Shown here: piece after piece, positions 7,221 to 16,276 of the stretch
How positions within the stretch are numbered: position 1 is the stretch's first letter
Layout of the letters: each line of letters begins with the position of its first letter
Assembly (NCBI GenBank): GCA_004295045.1
Contig: SHND01000052.1
Span: forward strand, 1 to 46,792
DNA: 46,792 bases
DNA from: Chloroflexota bacterium
GTDB taxonomy: Bacteria; Chloroflexota; Anaerolineae; UBA4142; SHND01
Reading direction: 5' to 3'
The notes under the pieces: generated by a model
What the model saw: the letters and a program-made list of their open reading frames with translations, nothing else
Database searches by the model: none
Told to the model about the DNA's origin: nothing
Program-made: the position numbers and the translations under genes

Positions 7221-9372
7221 ATTTTATTCCCACAATCAGCAGCGTCATATCGTCAAAGCGCTCTCCGTCGCCTTGATGCTGCGCCACCGCATCGAACAAC
7301 GCGTCCCCCATCTGTTCCAGCGGCGCTGAAAAATTTTCACGCGCGACGCGTTCCAAGCGGGCGCGTCCGAAATTTTCTTCGCGCGCGTTGATCGCATCGG
7401 TCAAGCCATCAGTGTACAACACCAGACGGTCATGGCGCTGCAATTGAATGAGTTCCTCATTCAAAATCACTTCGCTTTCATCCAACAAGCCCAGCATCGT
7501 TCCCACGCCGCGCAAAACGAGTACCTCTTGTTCGCGCATCAGCAGCGGATAATCGTGTCCGGCGCGGACAAAACGCAATACTTTTTGTGGCACATCGAGC
7601 ACACCATAAAACAATGTGACGAATTGGGTTGGCTCTGCCAGCTCGAGCAAGAGACGATGCACGCGCCGCAATACTTTTTCGGGAGAGCGTTCGCGCGGCG
7701 CTTCGGCGCGCACCAGACTGCGCGTTAATGCCATGAACAACGCGGCAGGCATTCCTTTATCCGAGACATCCGCGATGACGACGCCGACGCGCTGTTCGTC
7801 CAATAAAAAAACGTCGTAAAAATCGCCGCCCACTTGGCGCGCCGGTTCGTTGCGCGCGTAAAATTGCGCGCCCGCGACGAGTGGGAATTGATGGGGCAGC
7901 ATGTTTTGCTGCACCGTGCGCGCCAACTCTAACTCGCGTTCGAGCCGTTCTTTTTGCGCGATCTGAAATTGTGCAATTTCCAACTGCGAAATTTTTTCGC
8001 GCAAATTTCCAATCAAGTCCGCGCGCTGCAATGCTGCCGCGCCCGCGTTCGCCAACGCGTGCAGCAACGCGGCTTCGCCCGGCGTAAAATTCGCGCGTGT
8101 GGTGCTGTGAAAAATCATTGCGCCCACCACTTCGCGCTGCGCCACCAACGGCACGCGCAGCCCCGTGCGCACATACGCGCCCTCTTCGTCGGCGGTGCGT
8201 TTTGGAATTCCCGGCGGATAGCCCGCAAACGGCAAATGTCCCTCGCCCACGTCCGTCGCGCGAAACAATTCTTGAAAGTTCACGCGCCTTTGCAGCCAAC
8301 GCATATCCCACCCATTCAGCGCAACCACTTCTGCCGTTTGGTCATGATGCAAAAGATACAACACCGCGCGGTCCGCGCCGCACAAATCTTGCGCGCGGCG
8401 AAAAATGTGTTCGCCCAATTCGCGCACCGATTCCAATTCGAGGAGTTTATAGCCAAGTTGCTGTAACGCCATCGAAACAACGTATTGTTGTTCGGACGTA
8501 TTTGCTTTGGTTCGCAAGTCCAGTACTTGGGTGCGCAAGTCTTGGGTGGCGTGAATGGTGTGACGTTCGCTCGCGGTGAGCAAATGAAAAACGCGATGCA
8601 ATTGCGCCGCCTCGATTTGCTCGGCATCGTGGCGCGCCAGAAATCCTTGCCGCGCCAATTCGAGCGCGTACGTTTGAAAAGAGAGAATGCTCGGCGTCTC
8701 GTACGGACGTTGATTCGGCTCTGCGCGCCACACATCGAAAATGGAAATTTCGCCACGTCGTCCCGTGTTGGCGCATTTGCTGCAACCCGCCGCGCGAAAA
8801 AATTCACCGTCGCGCGTTTTACAATTGTCGCACAGCGTCTGTAGACGCAGCACCGCAATCACCGCGCGCAATTCTTTTAACAACGCGTCGTCGTCAATCG
8901 TTTCGCGTAATTCACGCACAATCCACGCGCCCGCGAGCGGCGAATCCATTTGCGCGACGATGTGCTGTCCGCGTTGTGCCGCCTGCAACGCGGGCGCAGC
9001 ACATTCGCGCGTAAATTTTTCCGCAAAGACCAACGAATAGCCGCGTTCCAGCGCGCGCCCCATCGCGGCAGAAAAGTCCTCCTCCGCCGTGGGCGAAAAA
9101 ATTTTGGCGCGTTCGCGGGTGCGCGACGACAAACGCAACTGCGCGTCTTTGTGTTCACTCACAATCGCCGCGCGCGTGCGCGGATGCGCGCCAAAAATTT
9201 TCCGCGCCAAAATTCCAAACACGACGCCGCGCCCGCTCGCCGACGCGTCGTATTCAAAATGCGGACGCGGCTCCAGACCCGCGACGATGACCAAGCCCGC
9301 GTCCTCGCGCGCGATTTCGTCGAACAACGCATCGAGTTGGGGGAGATGATGAAAGGCGTTGAGGTCAAGCAT
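7219..9372 (-). CDS. GAF-SpoIIE (PP2C) phosphatase with a GspE-like N-terminal region
   Basis: 717-aa predicted serine phosphatase of the RsbU type. Residues about 1-225 look like the C-terminal half of a type II secretion/pilus ATPase (GspE/PilB). They contain a four-Cys element (Cys181, 184, 197, 200) followed by NTGRRGE, as in the GspE zinc-binding loop, but no Walker A motif is visible. A coiled stretch leads to a GAF domain (about 300-450), a second coiled region, then the phosphatase with GGDFYDVF, IADVSDKGMPAALFMA, GHDYPLLM, LYTDGLTDA and a final FDDMTLLIV, which supply the metal-binding Asp residues. Such proteins usually act on anti-anti-sigma factors; no anti-sigma genes are nearby. 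The ATG lacks a Shine-Dalgarno site and lies close to the inverted repeat at 9383. Confidence 0.85.
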   Translation of the reverse strand: MLDLNAFHHLPQLDALFDEIAREDAGLVIVAGLEPRPHFEYDASASGRGVVFGILARKIFGAHPRTRAAIVSEHKDAQLRLSSRTRERAKIFSPTAEEDFSAAMGRALERGYSLVFAEKFTRECAAPALQAAQRGQHIVAQMDSPLAGAWIVRELRETIDDDALLKELRAVIAVLRLQTLCDNCKTRDGEFFRAAGCSKCANTGRRGEISIFDVWRAEPNQRPYETPSILSFQTYALELARQGFLARHDAEQIEAAQLHRVFHLLTASERHTIHATQDLRTQVLDLRTKANTSEQQYVVSMALQQLGYKLLELESVRELGEHIFRRAQDLCGADRAVLYLLHHDQTAEVVALNGWDMRWLQRRVNFQELFRATDVGEGHLPFAGYPPGIPKRTADEEGAYVRTGLRVPLVAQREVVGAMIFHSTTRANFTPGEAALLHALANAGAAALQRADLIGNLREKISQLEIAQFQIAQKERLERELELARTVQQNMLPHQFPLVAGAQFYARNEPARQVGGDFYDVFLLDEQRVGVVIADVSDKGMPAALFMALTRSLVRAEAPRERSPEKVLRRVHRLLLELAEPTQFVTLFYGVLDVPQKVLRFVRAGHDYPLLMREQEVLVLRGVGTMLGLLDESEVILNEELIQLQRHDRLVLYTDGLTDAINAREENFGRARLERVARENFSAPLEQMGDALFDAVAQHQGDGERFDDMTLLIVGIK

Positions 9373-9382
9373 TCATCGGCGT

Positions 9383-9450
9383 AGGGGCGAAGCATTGACA
9401 GACGCGAACGTGTTTCGAGTCACATCCGTCAATGTCAATGCTTCGCCCCT
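9383..9450. repeat. Perfect 18-bp inverted repeat
   Basis: AGGGGCGAAGCATTGACA (9383-9400) is exactly complementary to 9433-9450, with a 32-nt spacer. It lies between two minus-strand genes, 10 bp upstream of the phosphatase start. It lacks a T-run, so it looks more like an interspersed palindromic element than a terminator, although it could form a stable hairpin. Confidence 0.75.
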
Positions 9451-9451
9451 T

Positions 9452-11527
9452 CTAAAACGCCAATAATCTTTCCATCGCCGCGCGGATTTTTTCCACCGAC
9501 GGAATTACCGCTTGCAATAATTCCACACTGAACGGAATCGGCGTGTCGGTTGATGCGATGCGTTCGATGGGCGCGTCCAAATCGGAGAACGCGTCATGCG
9601 CAAGTATCGCGGCGATTTCTGCGCCGAATCCTGCTGTGTGCAAGTCTTCATGCACGACCAGCGCTTTGCCCGTTTTTTTCACGGACGCTAAAACAGCTTC
9701 CTTGTCCCACGGCGCAAGCGTTCGCAAATCTAAAATCTCGACGCGTCCCGAAAAATTTTGCGCCGCTTCGAGGCAACGATAGACACATTCGCCCCACGTA
9801 ATCACCGTGAGCTCGTCACCCTCACTCACGCGCGATGCAACACCGAACGGCAGACAAAAATCGTCGCCGGGGTACGGACGCCGCGCGTTGGTGGTGTCGA
9901 GCAAGCCGCGATGTTCGAGAAAAATGGTTGGGTCATCGCCGCGCAGCGCGGTTCGCAATAATCCCACTGCATCTTCCGCGTTGCTCGGAAAGGCGACGCG
10001 CCAACCGGGCATGTGCGCGTACACGACTTCGTTCGTCGGACTGTGCCACGGGTCGCCAAGCGCGCCGAATTGTTTGACTAAAAATCCGGCGGGCATTCGC
10101 ACCACCATTGGATTGGCGAATTTGTTCGCGGTGCGCCAGCGCGTTGTGCCAATGTCATCCAACTGCATCTGCGCGGGGTCGGCGTATTTGCGGAATTGAA
10201 TTTCGGGAACGGGCAGCAGACCCGCCCACGCGAGTCCGAGCGCGCGCCCCATGATGCCTTCTTCATTGAGCGAGGTGTCAAAGACGCGCGCCTCGCCAAA
10301 TTCTTTTTGCAAACCTACTGTCGCGCGATGTACGCCGCCGCGCGGTCCGACATCTTCGCCAAAAAACAACATGCGCGGATTCACGCGCAATTCGTGTTCG
10401 AGCGTTTTGCGAATCGCGTCGAGCATGTTCATGCGCGAACCATCGCGTTCGGGTGCGCCATTCGTGATTTCTACATTCGCGTTTTCCTTGCGCAAGCCGC
10501 CTTGTGCGTTCACTATTCCGTCGAAATATACAAAGCGCGTCGCCTGCGACGCGTCGGGGTCGGGCAGCGCTTCCGCTTCGCTCAACGCCGCGCGCAATTC
10601 TGCGCGTATCTCATTGACCATTTCATCCCAATCGTTCGCGGACATTCCATTTTGCAAAACAAACTCGCGCAAACGTAAAACGGGGTCGCTTTCAAATTCG
10701 CGCGCGATTTGTCCTTCGCTCTTGTACGCGCGTTGGTCTTCGCCGTAGGTATGTCCTTGCAAACGCGGGACGCGCAAACGCGCGAGGGCTGTTCCGTTTT
10801 CGCGTGTGTAACGCACTGCATCAAAAATTGTTTGCGCCGCCTCGCGCGGATTCGTCCCATCACATTCAAAGATTTTCAAGTTACCGTACGCGGCGAGATT
10901 TGCGGCGATGTTGCCGTTTGGAATCTGCAAATGCGCGGGGACGGAAATGCCATAGCCGTTATCTTCGATCCAAAACAGCAGCGGCAAATTCTGCGTCGTG
11001 GCGATATTCAGCGCTGCCCAAAAACCGTTGGATGCCACGCTCGCGTCGCCGCCCATCGCCACCGCAATCGCGCCTTCCCATTCGCGCTCTTGCAATACGC
11101 GCACGCGATAACGAATTGCGTGCGCCCAACCCGCTGATGGGGAAAACTGCGAGCCGACATCGCCCGCGCTGGGTAGTGCAGTGGCACGTCCGCGCGACGG
11201 CATGTTGAATACGACGCCCACATCGCGCCCTTCGCTCGGAGAACCAACGCGCGCCATTCCGGCCGCCAGCGCTTCGCGCGCCGTGAGACCGATGCTCAAC
11301 ATGAACGGACGCGAACGATAGTACACGCCCGCCGCGTCGTGCGGATGATCGAGCGCGCACGCGAGCAACACTTGGACGAGTTCATGTCCGCCCGCGCTGA
11401 ATTGATATTTAATCATTTTGCGCGGGTCGTTCATTTTGCCCGGCGCGAGTTCGCGTTCTTCGAGTTGATCAAGTTCGCGCGCGAGCAGAACGTTTCGCGC
11501 CACCGCGCGCCAGTCGAGATTGTGCAT
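9452..11527 (-). CDS. Fused E1 alpha-beta 2-oxoacid dehydrogenase
   Basis: 691-aa thiamine-diphosphate enzyme of the branched-chain 2-oxoacid/pyruvate dehydrogenase E1 class. Residues about 1-345 are the alpha part. The ThDP motif begins GGDASVASNGFWAALN and ends in WIEDNGYGIS. Residues about 365-691 are the beta part, with LFFGEDVGPRGGVHRAT, DTSLNEEGIMGRALGLA, an EIQFRKYADPAQMQLDD loop and a C-terminal VVHEDLHTAGFGAEI. The two are usually separate genes; fused forms are known in several phyla. It decarboxylates a 2-oxoacid and loads the acyl group on the lipoyl domain of E2. No E2 or E3 gene is in the window, so substrate choice cannot be judged. An AAGGT site lies just before the ATG. Confidence 0.85.
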   Translation of the reverse strand: MHNLDWRAVARNVLLARELDQLEERELAPGKMNDPRKMIKYQFSAGGHELVQVLLACALDHPHDAAGVYYRSRPFMLSIGLTAREALAAGMARVGSPSEGRDVGVVFNMPSRGRATALPSAGDVGSQFSPSAGWAHAIRYRVRVLQEREWEGAIAVAMGGDASVASNGFWAALNIATTQNLPLLFWIEDNGYGISVPAHLQIPNGNIAANLAAYGNLKIFECDGTNPREAAQTIFDAVRYTRENGTALARLRVPRLQGHTYGEDQRAYKSEGQIAREFESDPVLRLREFVLQNGMSANDWDEMVNEIRAELRAALSEAEALPDPDASQATRFVYFDGIVNAQGGLRKENANVEITNGAPERDGSRMNMLDAIRKTLEHELRVNPRMLFFGEDVGPRGGVHRATVGLQKEFGEARVFDTSLNEEGIMGRALGLAWAGLLPVPEIQFRKYADPAQMQLDDIGTTRWRTANKFANPMVVRMPAGFLVKQFGALGDPWHSPTNEVVYAHMPGWRVAFPSNAEDAVGLLRTALRGDDPTIFLEHRGLLDTTNARRPYPGDDFCLPFGVASRVSEGDELTVITWGECVYRCLEAAQNFSGRVEILDLRTLAPWDKEAVLASVKKTGKALVVHEDLHTAGFGAEIAAILAHDAFSDLDAPIERIASTDTPIPFSVELLQAVIPSVEKIRAAMERLLAF

Positions 11528-11566
11528 ACCTTGTATTCTGTTGAAATTTCATTGCTTGGCAAATAC

Positions 11567-11600
11567 AAAAAAGCGAGAGGGTCAAGCCCTCTCGCTTTTT
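11567..11600. terminator. Strong terminator hairpin
   Basis: AAAAAAGCGAGAGGG pairs with CCCTCTCGCTTTTTT around a 5-nt loop (11582-11586). It directly follows, on the minus strand, the stop of the gene at 11605-12645 and ends in a run of T on both strands. Confidence 0.85.
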
Positions 11601-11604
11601 TTGT

Positions 11605-12645
11605 TTATTTGATCCAAATCGCGTCCCAGTTGTCGCCCTCAAAAGTAATTCGTTTTGGCTTGGTCGAACGATAATCGAACGAATCGTCCGCGCCGACATC
11701 CACGATATACAAATCGCGGTGCGGACCGGGGAACTGTGTCCAGTATACGACTTGCGTGCCTTCTGGATTGAACGACGGGCGTCCCGAATCCGCCCCGGCA
11801 CAGTATTCGGTCAAGCGACGAATCACCGGTTTTTGTCCTACGGTGCCTTTAAAGATATTGCTCGTCTTGCGACAGCCGGGCGGCGATTCGTGATTAGAGA
11901 CAAAGATGATGTAATCTCCGCGCGGCGACCACGCAGGTTCTTTGGCTTTGACATCCTTTTGCGAAAACCATACCCCTTGACTCGGCTCGTCGTCGGAAAA
12001 GATCATGCCCGAGTGAAGCGCAGTATTGAGAATATAGAGCGAGCATTCATCATCCTCGTAGGTGCCGCAGGCGCGATCCCCCATCACAACAGATTGTCCA
12101 TCGGGCGAGAAACCTTCTTTGCCTTCAATCACATTGAGCAATGCTTTGGCGGAATCGGTGTCAACACGCGTAACGCCTGTGCCATCCGGATTCATCACAT
12201 AGTACAGGTATTCCTCAGGATACGAACCATGTTCGCGCGTGGACTTGAACAAAATTTTTCCGCGCAGCGCCGCCGCGTCCAATGGCATAGGGGTCGCTTT
12301 TGGCAAACCGGTTGCAGCCGGGGCAGCGGCAGAGGTTGAAACATTCGCTGCGTTGCGGATCACTATCTTGGCGTTTGGATCAATCGGCTCGATATAGATG
12401 ATGTTACGTGCCGGGTCATAGCGTATGATAAGAAAGTCCGCGAACGCTTCGGTCAGCGCGTCGTCGGTCACTTTTGTCCGCGCGGGCGTTGGCGTCGCTG
12501 TATGAGTTGCGGTGGCGGTCGCCGCGAGTTCTTGCGCCGGCGACGCGGCAACGACAACGCGCGTCGGCAGGAATTGAACGGCGCTCCACAGCGCGACCAG
12601 AACGAATGCGGTGAAAATACTGGTGAGATAGATTTTGGGTTTCAT
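11605..12645 (-). CDS. TolB-like beta-propeller, membrane-anchored or secreted
   Basis: 346-aa protein. The ATG at 12645 was chosen because it begins a clear signal/anchor (MKPKIYLTSIFTAFVLVALW). The frame is open a further 26 codons upstream, without a membrane signal. After the hydrophobic segment comes a Thr/Ala/Pro linker (ATATATHTATPTPA), then about 240 residues with WD40-like TolB motifs such as YVMNPDGTGVTRV, GFSPDGQSVVMGD, PAWSPRGDYIIFVSN and SFNPEGTQVVYW. Paired Cys residues (RACGTYEDDEC; CRKTSNIF...EYCAG) suggest extracellular disulfides. It ends a run of surface-protein genes transcribed the same way. No enzymatic motif is visible. Confidence 0.7.
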   Translation of the reverse strand: MKPKIYLTSIFTAFVLVALWSAVQFLPTRVVVAASPAQELAATATATHTATPTPARTKVTDDALTEAFADFLIIRYDPARNIIYIEPIDPNAKIVIRNAANVSTSAAAPAATGLPKATPMPLDAAALRGKILFKSTREHGSYPEEYLYYVMNPDGTGVTRVDTDSAKALLNVIEGKEGFSPDGQSVVMGDRACGTYEDDECSLYILNTALHSGMIFSDDEPSQGVWFSQKDVKAKEPAWSPRGDYIIFVSNHESPPGCRKTSNIFKGTVGQKPVIRRLTEYCAGADSGRPSFNPEGTQVVYWTQFPGPHRDLYIVDVGADDSFDYRSTKPKRITFEGDNWDAIWIK

Positions 12646-12684
12646 TGTCTGAATTAGCGCGGACTCTTGAGGTTCTGTGATACG

Positions 12685-12736
12685 AGTCCTTTCGGGCTTG
12701 ATACGATGCAAAGCATTGTCCAAACCCGAAAGGGCT
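12685..12736. repeat. Imperfect inverted repeat after the LysM gene
   Basis: AGTCCTTTCGGGCTTG (12685-12700) pairs with CAAACCCGAAAGGGCT (12721-12736), allowing two mismatches, and the 20-nt spacer holds a smaller ATGC/GCAT hairpin. It follows the stop of the minus-strand gene at 12759, without a T-run. It may be an attenuating hairpin or a palindromic element. Confidence 0.5.
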
Positions 12737-12758
12737 TGCGCCTCAAACGGAATTTGCT

Positions 12759-14279
12759 CTATGGCACGCTGAGCGATTCCACCAATCCATCCAGCCGTCG
12801 CAGGTCTGGACCGAAATCGTGCGCGCCAAGCGAATTCAACAGCGCGGTCGTTTGCGCCATGTACGCGCCATAGTTCGCTTCAATCTCCTGAATATGCTCC
12901 GCGCTCAATTGGTCGCTGGCCTTGGGGAGGACGGATGTTTCCACCGGAAAGCGCAGGGCGACAATGTATTTGCCGTCTTGCGTTAAACCGACGAACGCAT
13001 ATTGAATTTGTCCGGACAGGACTGCGGTTTCGCCTTGCGCCCAGCGTCCGATGTATGCAATGCCCGAGCCGCCGTTGAAATCAAGATAATGCGCGCGGGC
13101 GACGAGGTCGTTTGTTGCGCCAACGGAGGGCAGGAACGGCAGTGGGGGCTGAAGCGTGATGTCCGCCGGTTTTTCTTGCAAAATCTTTTTCAGCGCCGCC
13201 AAATCATTGGCTACCGTTTTGTCGCCTGCGGCGCTCCACAGGTCGGCGTATTCTTGGGCGGGGACGACCCACATGCGCGGTTCGCCGTCGAATTGAAATT
13301 CGATGTGTTCCGGCGCGCCGATGGGCGCGGGCGGTTCATTGTTGCTGTACGGTACCGCTTGAACAACTTGCCCTTGAATCTCGTTTGCCAATCCTTGTAG
13401 ATCAAACGAAATGTCACTCACGCTCAAGCCCGACGCGGTCGAGTCAGATGGCGCGGATGATTCTGTATTGGGCGTGGCAGTGGATGCGCTGGGCGACGTT
13501 CCCAATTCAGTTGTGTTATCTTTGACCGTACCGATAGGAGTAACAGAGACGTTCTTGAGGTCGGTTCCTTCTAGTGCGAATTTCGCCAGCGTGCGCTGCG
13601 TTGCACAGCACATCGGTTCGTCTGGACCCTGTGTCACAAAATCTACGACAACTTGATTGTCAACGATCGCGAGATCCAAGATTGGAGTGCGGTCACCGAG
13701 CAAGGTTGCCGCGACTTGGCGCGGTTTCCCGTCCTCCTCCTGCATGATGTGCAATCCGTAAAAAATGCCGCTGCCGCCGCCGTTCTGTACGGTCACTACA
13801 GCAGCCGCGTTCGAGTCATTCAATTGACCGAGCGCGACCATATTACTCAACGCGTAAAAAGTGCCGTCCGCCTCATTAACATTCTTGCCGTCGGTCAACG
13901 TGACGTTGCCATTCTCCACAATGAAACTTGAATAGGTTGCGTTCTTGAGCGCGTCGAGTGACAAACTGGTTGGCGCGGGGCTTCCGATTGCGTCTGCTTT
14001 TCCGGGCAGACACAGTTTCATACCTGCCGCCAACGCGTCGGGATTCACTATCGTCGCGTACGACGCGTCGGTTTGCGATTTCGTGTTGGTCGCGCGAACA
14101 ATCGCAGCATACGCGTTCGCGTCGCCATAAACGCTTGCGGCGATTTTTGAAAGCCAATCGCCTTCTTTGACCACATAATCCTGTTCACAGGCAACCGCTG
14201 TTTGCGCGAATGCTTGCGGTGTCAGCGCCGCAAGGGCGAGCAGCGCAACGAATATCAATGCAAAGATTTTGTATTTCAT
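12759..14279 (-). CDS. Secreted LysM-domain protein
   Basis: 506-aa exported protein. The ATG at 14279 is preceded by GAGGAA five bases upstream; a GTG four codons earlier lies over this ribosome site and is less likely. The signal peptide is MKYKIFALIFVALLALAAL, with cleavage near AFA-QT. A LysM domain follows (about residues 32-92: YVVKEGDWLSKIAASVYGDANAYAAIVRATN, then LAAGMKLCLPG), which usually binds peptidoglycan. The next 400 residues include a Ser/Thr-rich linker (about 240-280) and a domain with IEFQFDGEPRMWVVPAQEYADLW that I do not recognise. It lies between a TolB-like gene and a solute-binding gene on the same strand. Confidence 0.7.
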   Translation of the reverse strand: MKYKIFALIFVALLALAALTPQAFAQTAVACEQDYVVKEGDWLSKIAASVYGDANAYAAIVRATNTKSQTDASYATIVNPDALAAGMKLCLPGKADAIGSPAPTSLSLDALKNATYSSFIVENGNVTLTDGKNVNEADGTFYALSNMVALGQLNDSNAAAVVTVQNGGGSGIFYGLHIMQEEDGKPRQVAATLLGDRTPILDLAIVDNQVVVDFVTQGPDEPMCCATQRTLAKFALEGTDLKNVSVTPIGTVKDNTTELGTSPSASTATPNTESSAPSDSTASGLSVSDISFDLQGLANEIQGQVVQAVPYSNNEPPAPIGAPEHIEFQFDGEPRMWVVPAQEYADLWSAAGDKTVANDLAALKKILQEKPADITLQPPLPFLPSVGATNDLVARAHYLDFNGGSGIAYIGRWAQGETAVLSGQIQYAFVGLTQDGKYIVALRFPVETSVLPKASDQLSAEHIQEIEANYGAYMAQTTALLNSLGAHDFGPDLRRLDGLVESLSVP

Positions 14280-14300
14280 CAATTTCCTCACTCTGTTTTT

Positions 14301-16262
14301 TTATTCTGTTGGATAATTTTCCGGGACTGCTTGCAGGTCAATGCCATAATCCCAGATCGGACCGAATTGACCAATCCAGCCCGCATCGCGCGGACTGGTG
14401 TTTTCTTCCGGACCTTGCACATACGGCTTGATCAAGTGCAGATTGTATGGGTTGTAGAGAAATGCGCCGGGCACATCATTCACCATCAAGTCTTCGGCTT
14501 GTTGATAGAGCTTGAGCGCTTGCGCCGGATCAGTCGTCGTATCGGCGCGATGCAAAAGGTCGTCGAGCGCGAGATTGCAATAGCCGTAACGTTTTGCAAT
14601 GCTGCCGCACGTCCAATACGCGCTGAGCCAATCGTGTGGATGCGGATAATCTCCCACCCAACGCTGTAACGACATTTGCGGATTGGTGTTGGGGTCGCGT
14701 ACGAGCAGCGAAAAGGTGAGCGCATCCACCGGCGCGCGCAAAATCTTGCAGCCAAACACCTGCTCAAGGTTTGACGCAGTGTATTCGACACGCGCTTGGT
14801 TGACGGGAGTGTCGGGATAGGTGAATTTGAGTTCGCCGAGTTTGGCGCAGTCCACCTTGCCGTCCGCAGTGCCGTAACCATTTTCGACCAGCGTCTTGAC
14901 CGCAGCTTTTGCATCGGATGCGGGAACGCCCGGTTTGTTTGCTTGATTGCCGGGCACACTTGCGGGAATCCAACGCGTGGTCGGATGCGCCTGACCGCCG
15001 AGCTCCTCTTGCACCAACTTGGCTCGATCCACCGCTTGCGAGAACGCTTGGCGCACGATGCGATCGTCGAAAGGTTTGAGTGTATTGTTGAACGCGAGCG
15101 CAAAGGTTTGCGCGCTTTCGTACTTGTGTAATTCGTTCTTGAGCGGACTCTTTTCAATCTCGGAAACGCGCTCACCTGTCACGGTTGCGTCAATGTCAAT
15201 TTCACCATTCTTGTATGCTTCGAGCTGCGCCTCGTCATCGCTGTTGTAGCTGAATTCGATGCGCGCGAGCTTGGGCGCGTCGCGCCAATAATTTGGATTC
15301 GCGGCAAGGGTGATGAAACCTGCGCCGTCGGTGGTCACGATTACAAAGGGACCGTTCCCATTGTGATTGCCCGCAATTTCTGACCAATGGTCTGGCGCAG
15401 TCGCCACACGGCTGAGATCCGTTGGATAAAAGATGGGGAGACTTGGAATATAGAGCCATTGGTCGCCGACGGGTTCATTGAAACTCAGAATCAGCGTCGT
15501 GTCATTCAGCGCATCAATTCCCAGCGCGTCAATCGCCGCTTTGCGATCATCCGGCGTCGAGATATCCACATCCATCTCGCTCAGTTCTTCCGCGCCCGCA
15601 ATGTCATACAACAGCGACGCGTATTGCCGCCCGGGGAGACACGGATCCAGCGCGCGCGTGAGCGCGGCGGCAAAATCTTTGGAGGTGAGCGCCGTGCCGT
15701 CCGCGCGTTTCAAGCCGGGATGCAAGTAAAAAATCAGCTGCGAATGGTCGGCGTTGAATTCATATTTTTCCGCGGCGGCGGGCTGCACCTGTTCCTGCGC
15801 ATTCACGCGGACAAGACCTTCGTACGCGAGCGAGAGAATTTCAAATTCATTGACGAATGACGCGCGCTGCGGGTCGAGGACGGCGGGATAAACGCTTTCG
15901 CCAATACGCAAAACTTGGGTCGTGCGTGAAACGGGCGCGGTTGAAGTAATTGCAGTCGTTGGTGTGACAACAACTGTCGGTTCCTGCGTTGGCGCAACAG
16001 TTGCGGCGACGCTTGTCGCTGTCACTGTCGCAGTTGGCGTAATGATTGTGTTCGTGACAATGACGCCGCATGCGTTAGGTGTCCCGATGGTGTTTGTTGC
16101 GGTTACAGTTGCAGTCGCGCTCACCGTTGCGGTTGCTTGGGCGGCGGGCGCGGCGGATACTTGCGGCGCGCGAACAAACACGAGCGCCACCGAAAAGCAC
16201 AGCACGAAAACAACTGCGGCAATTCCGAAGATTCGAATGGGAGAGAGATTTAACTTTTGCAT
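14301..16262 (-). CDS. Family-5 extracellular solute-binding protein (peptide/oligosaccharide type)
   Basis: 653-aa exported binding protein. The ATG at 16262 follows an AAAGGTG site and begins a signal/anchor (FGIAAVVFVLCFSVALVFV), then about 70 residues of Ala/Thr/Val-rich linker. The SBP_bac_5 domain starts near VLRIGESVYPAVLDPQRASFVNEFEILSLAYEGL. It includes YEFNADHSQLIFYLHPGLKRADGTALTSKDF, the NGNGPFVIVTTD element and a C-terminal LQRWVGDYPHPHDWLSAYW, all typical of DppA/OppA-like proteins. No permease or ATPase gene is near, so it may be an orphan binding protein or a sensor component. There is no lipobox Cys. The ribosome site overlaps the stop of the upstream NBR1-domain gene. Confidence 0.82.
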   Translation of the reverse strand: MQKLNLSPIRIFGIAAVVFVLCFSVALVFVRAPQVSAAPAAQATATVSATATVTATNTIGTPNACGVIVTNTIITPTATVTATSVAATVAPTQEPTVVVTPTTAITSTAPVSRTTQVLRIGESVYPAVLDPQRASFVNEFEILSLAYEGLVRVNAQEQVQPAAAEKYEFNADHSQLIFYLHPGLKRADGTALTSKDFAAALTRALDPCLPGRQYASLLYDIAGAEELSEMDVDISTPDDRKAAIDALGIDALNDTTLILSFNEPVGDQWLYIPSLPIFYPTDLSRVATAPDHWSEIAGNHNGNGPFVIVTTDGAGFITLAANPNYWRDAPKLARIEFSYNSDDEAQLEAYKNGEIDIDATVTGERVSEIEKSPLKNELHKYESAQTFALAFNNTLKPFDDRIVRQAFSQAVDRAKLVQEELGGQAHPTTRWIPASVPGNQANKPGVPASDAKAAVKTLVENGYGTADGKVDCAKLGELKFTYPDTPVNQARVEYTASNLEQVFGCKILRAPVDALTFSLLVRDPNTNPQMSLQRWVGDYPHPHDWLSAYWTCGSIAKRYGYCNLALDDLLHRADTTTDPAQALKLYQQAEDLMVNDVPGAFLYNPYNLHLIKPYVQGPEENTSPRDAGWIGQFGPIWDYGIDLQAVPENYPTE

Positions 16263-16276
16263 AGATTGTTGCACCT

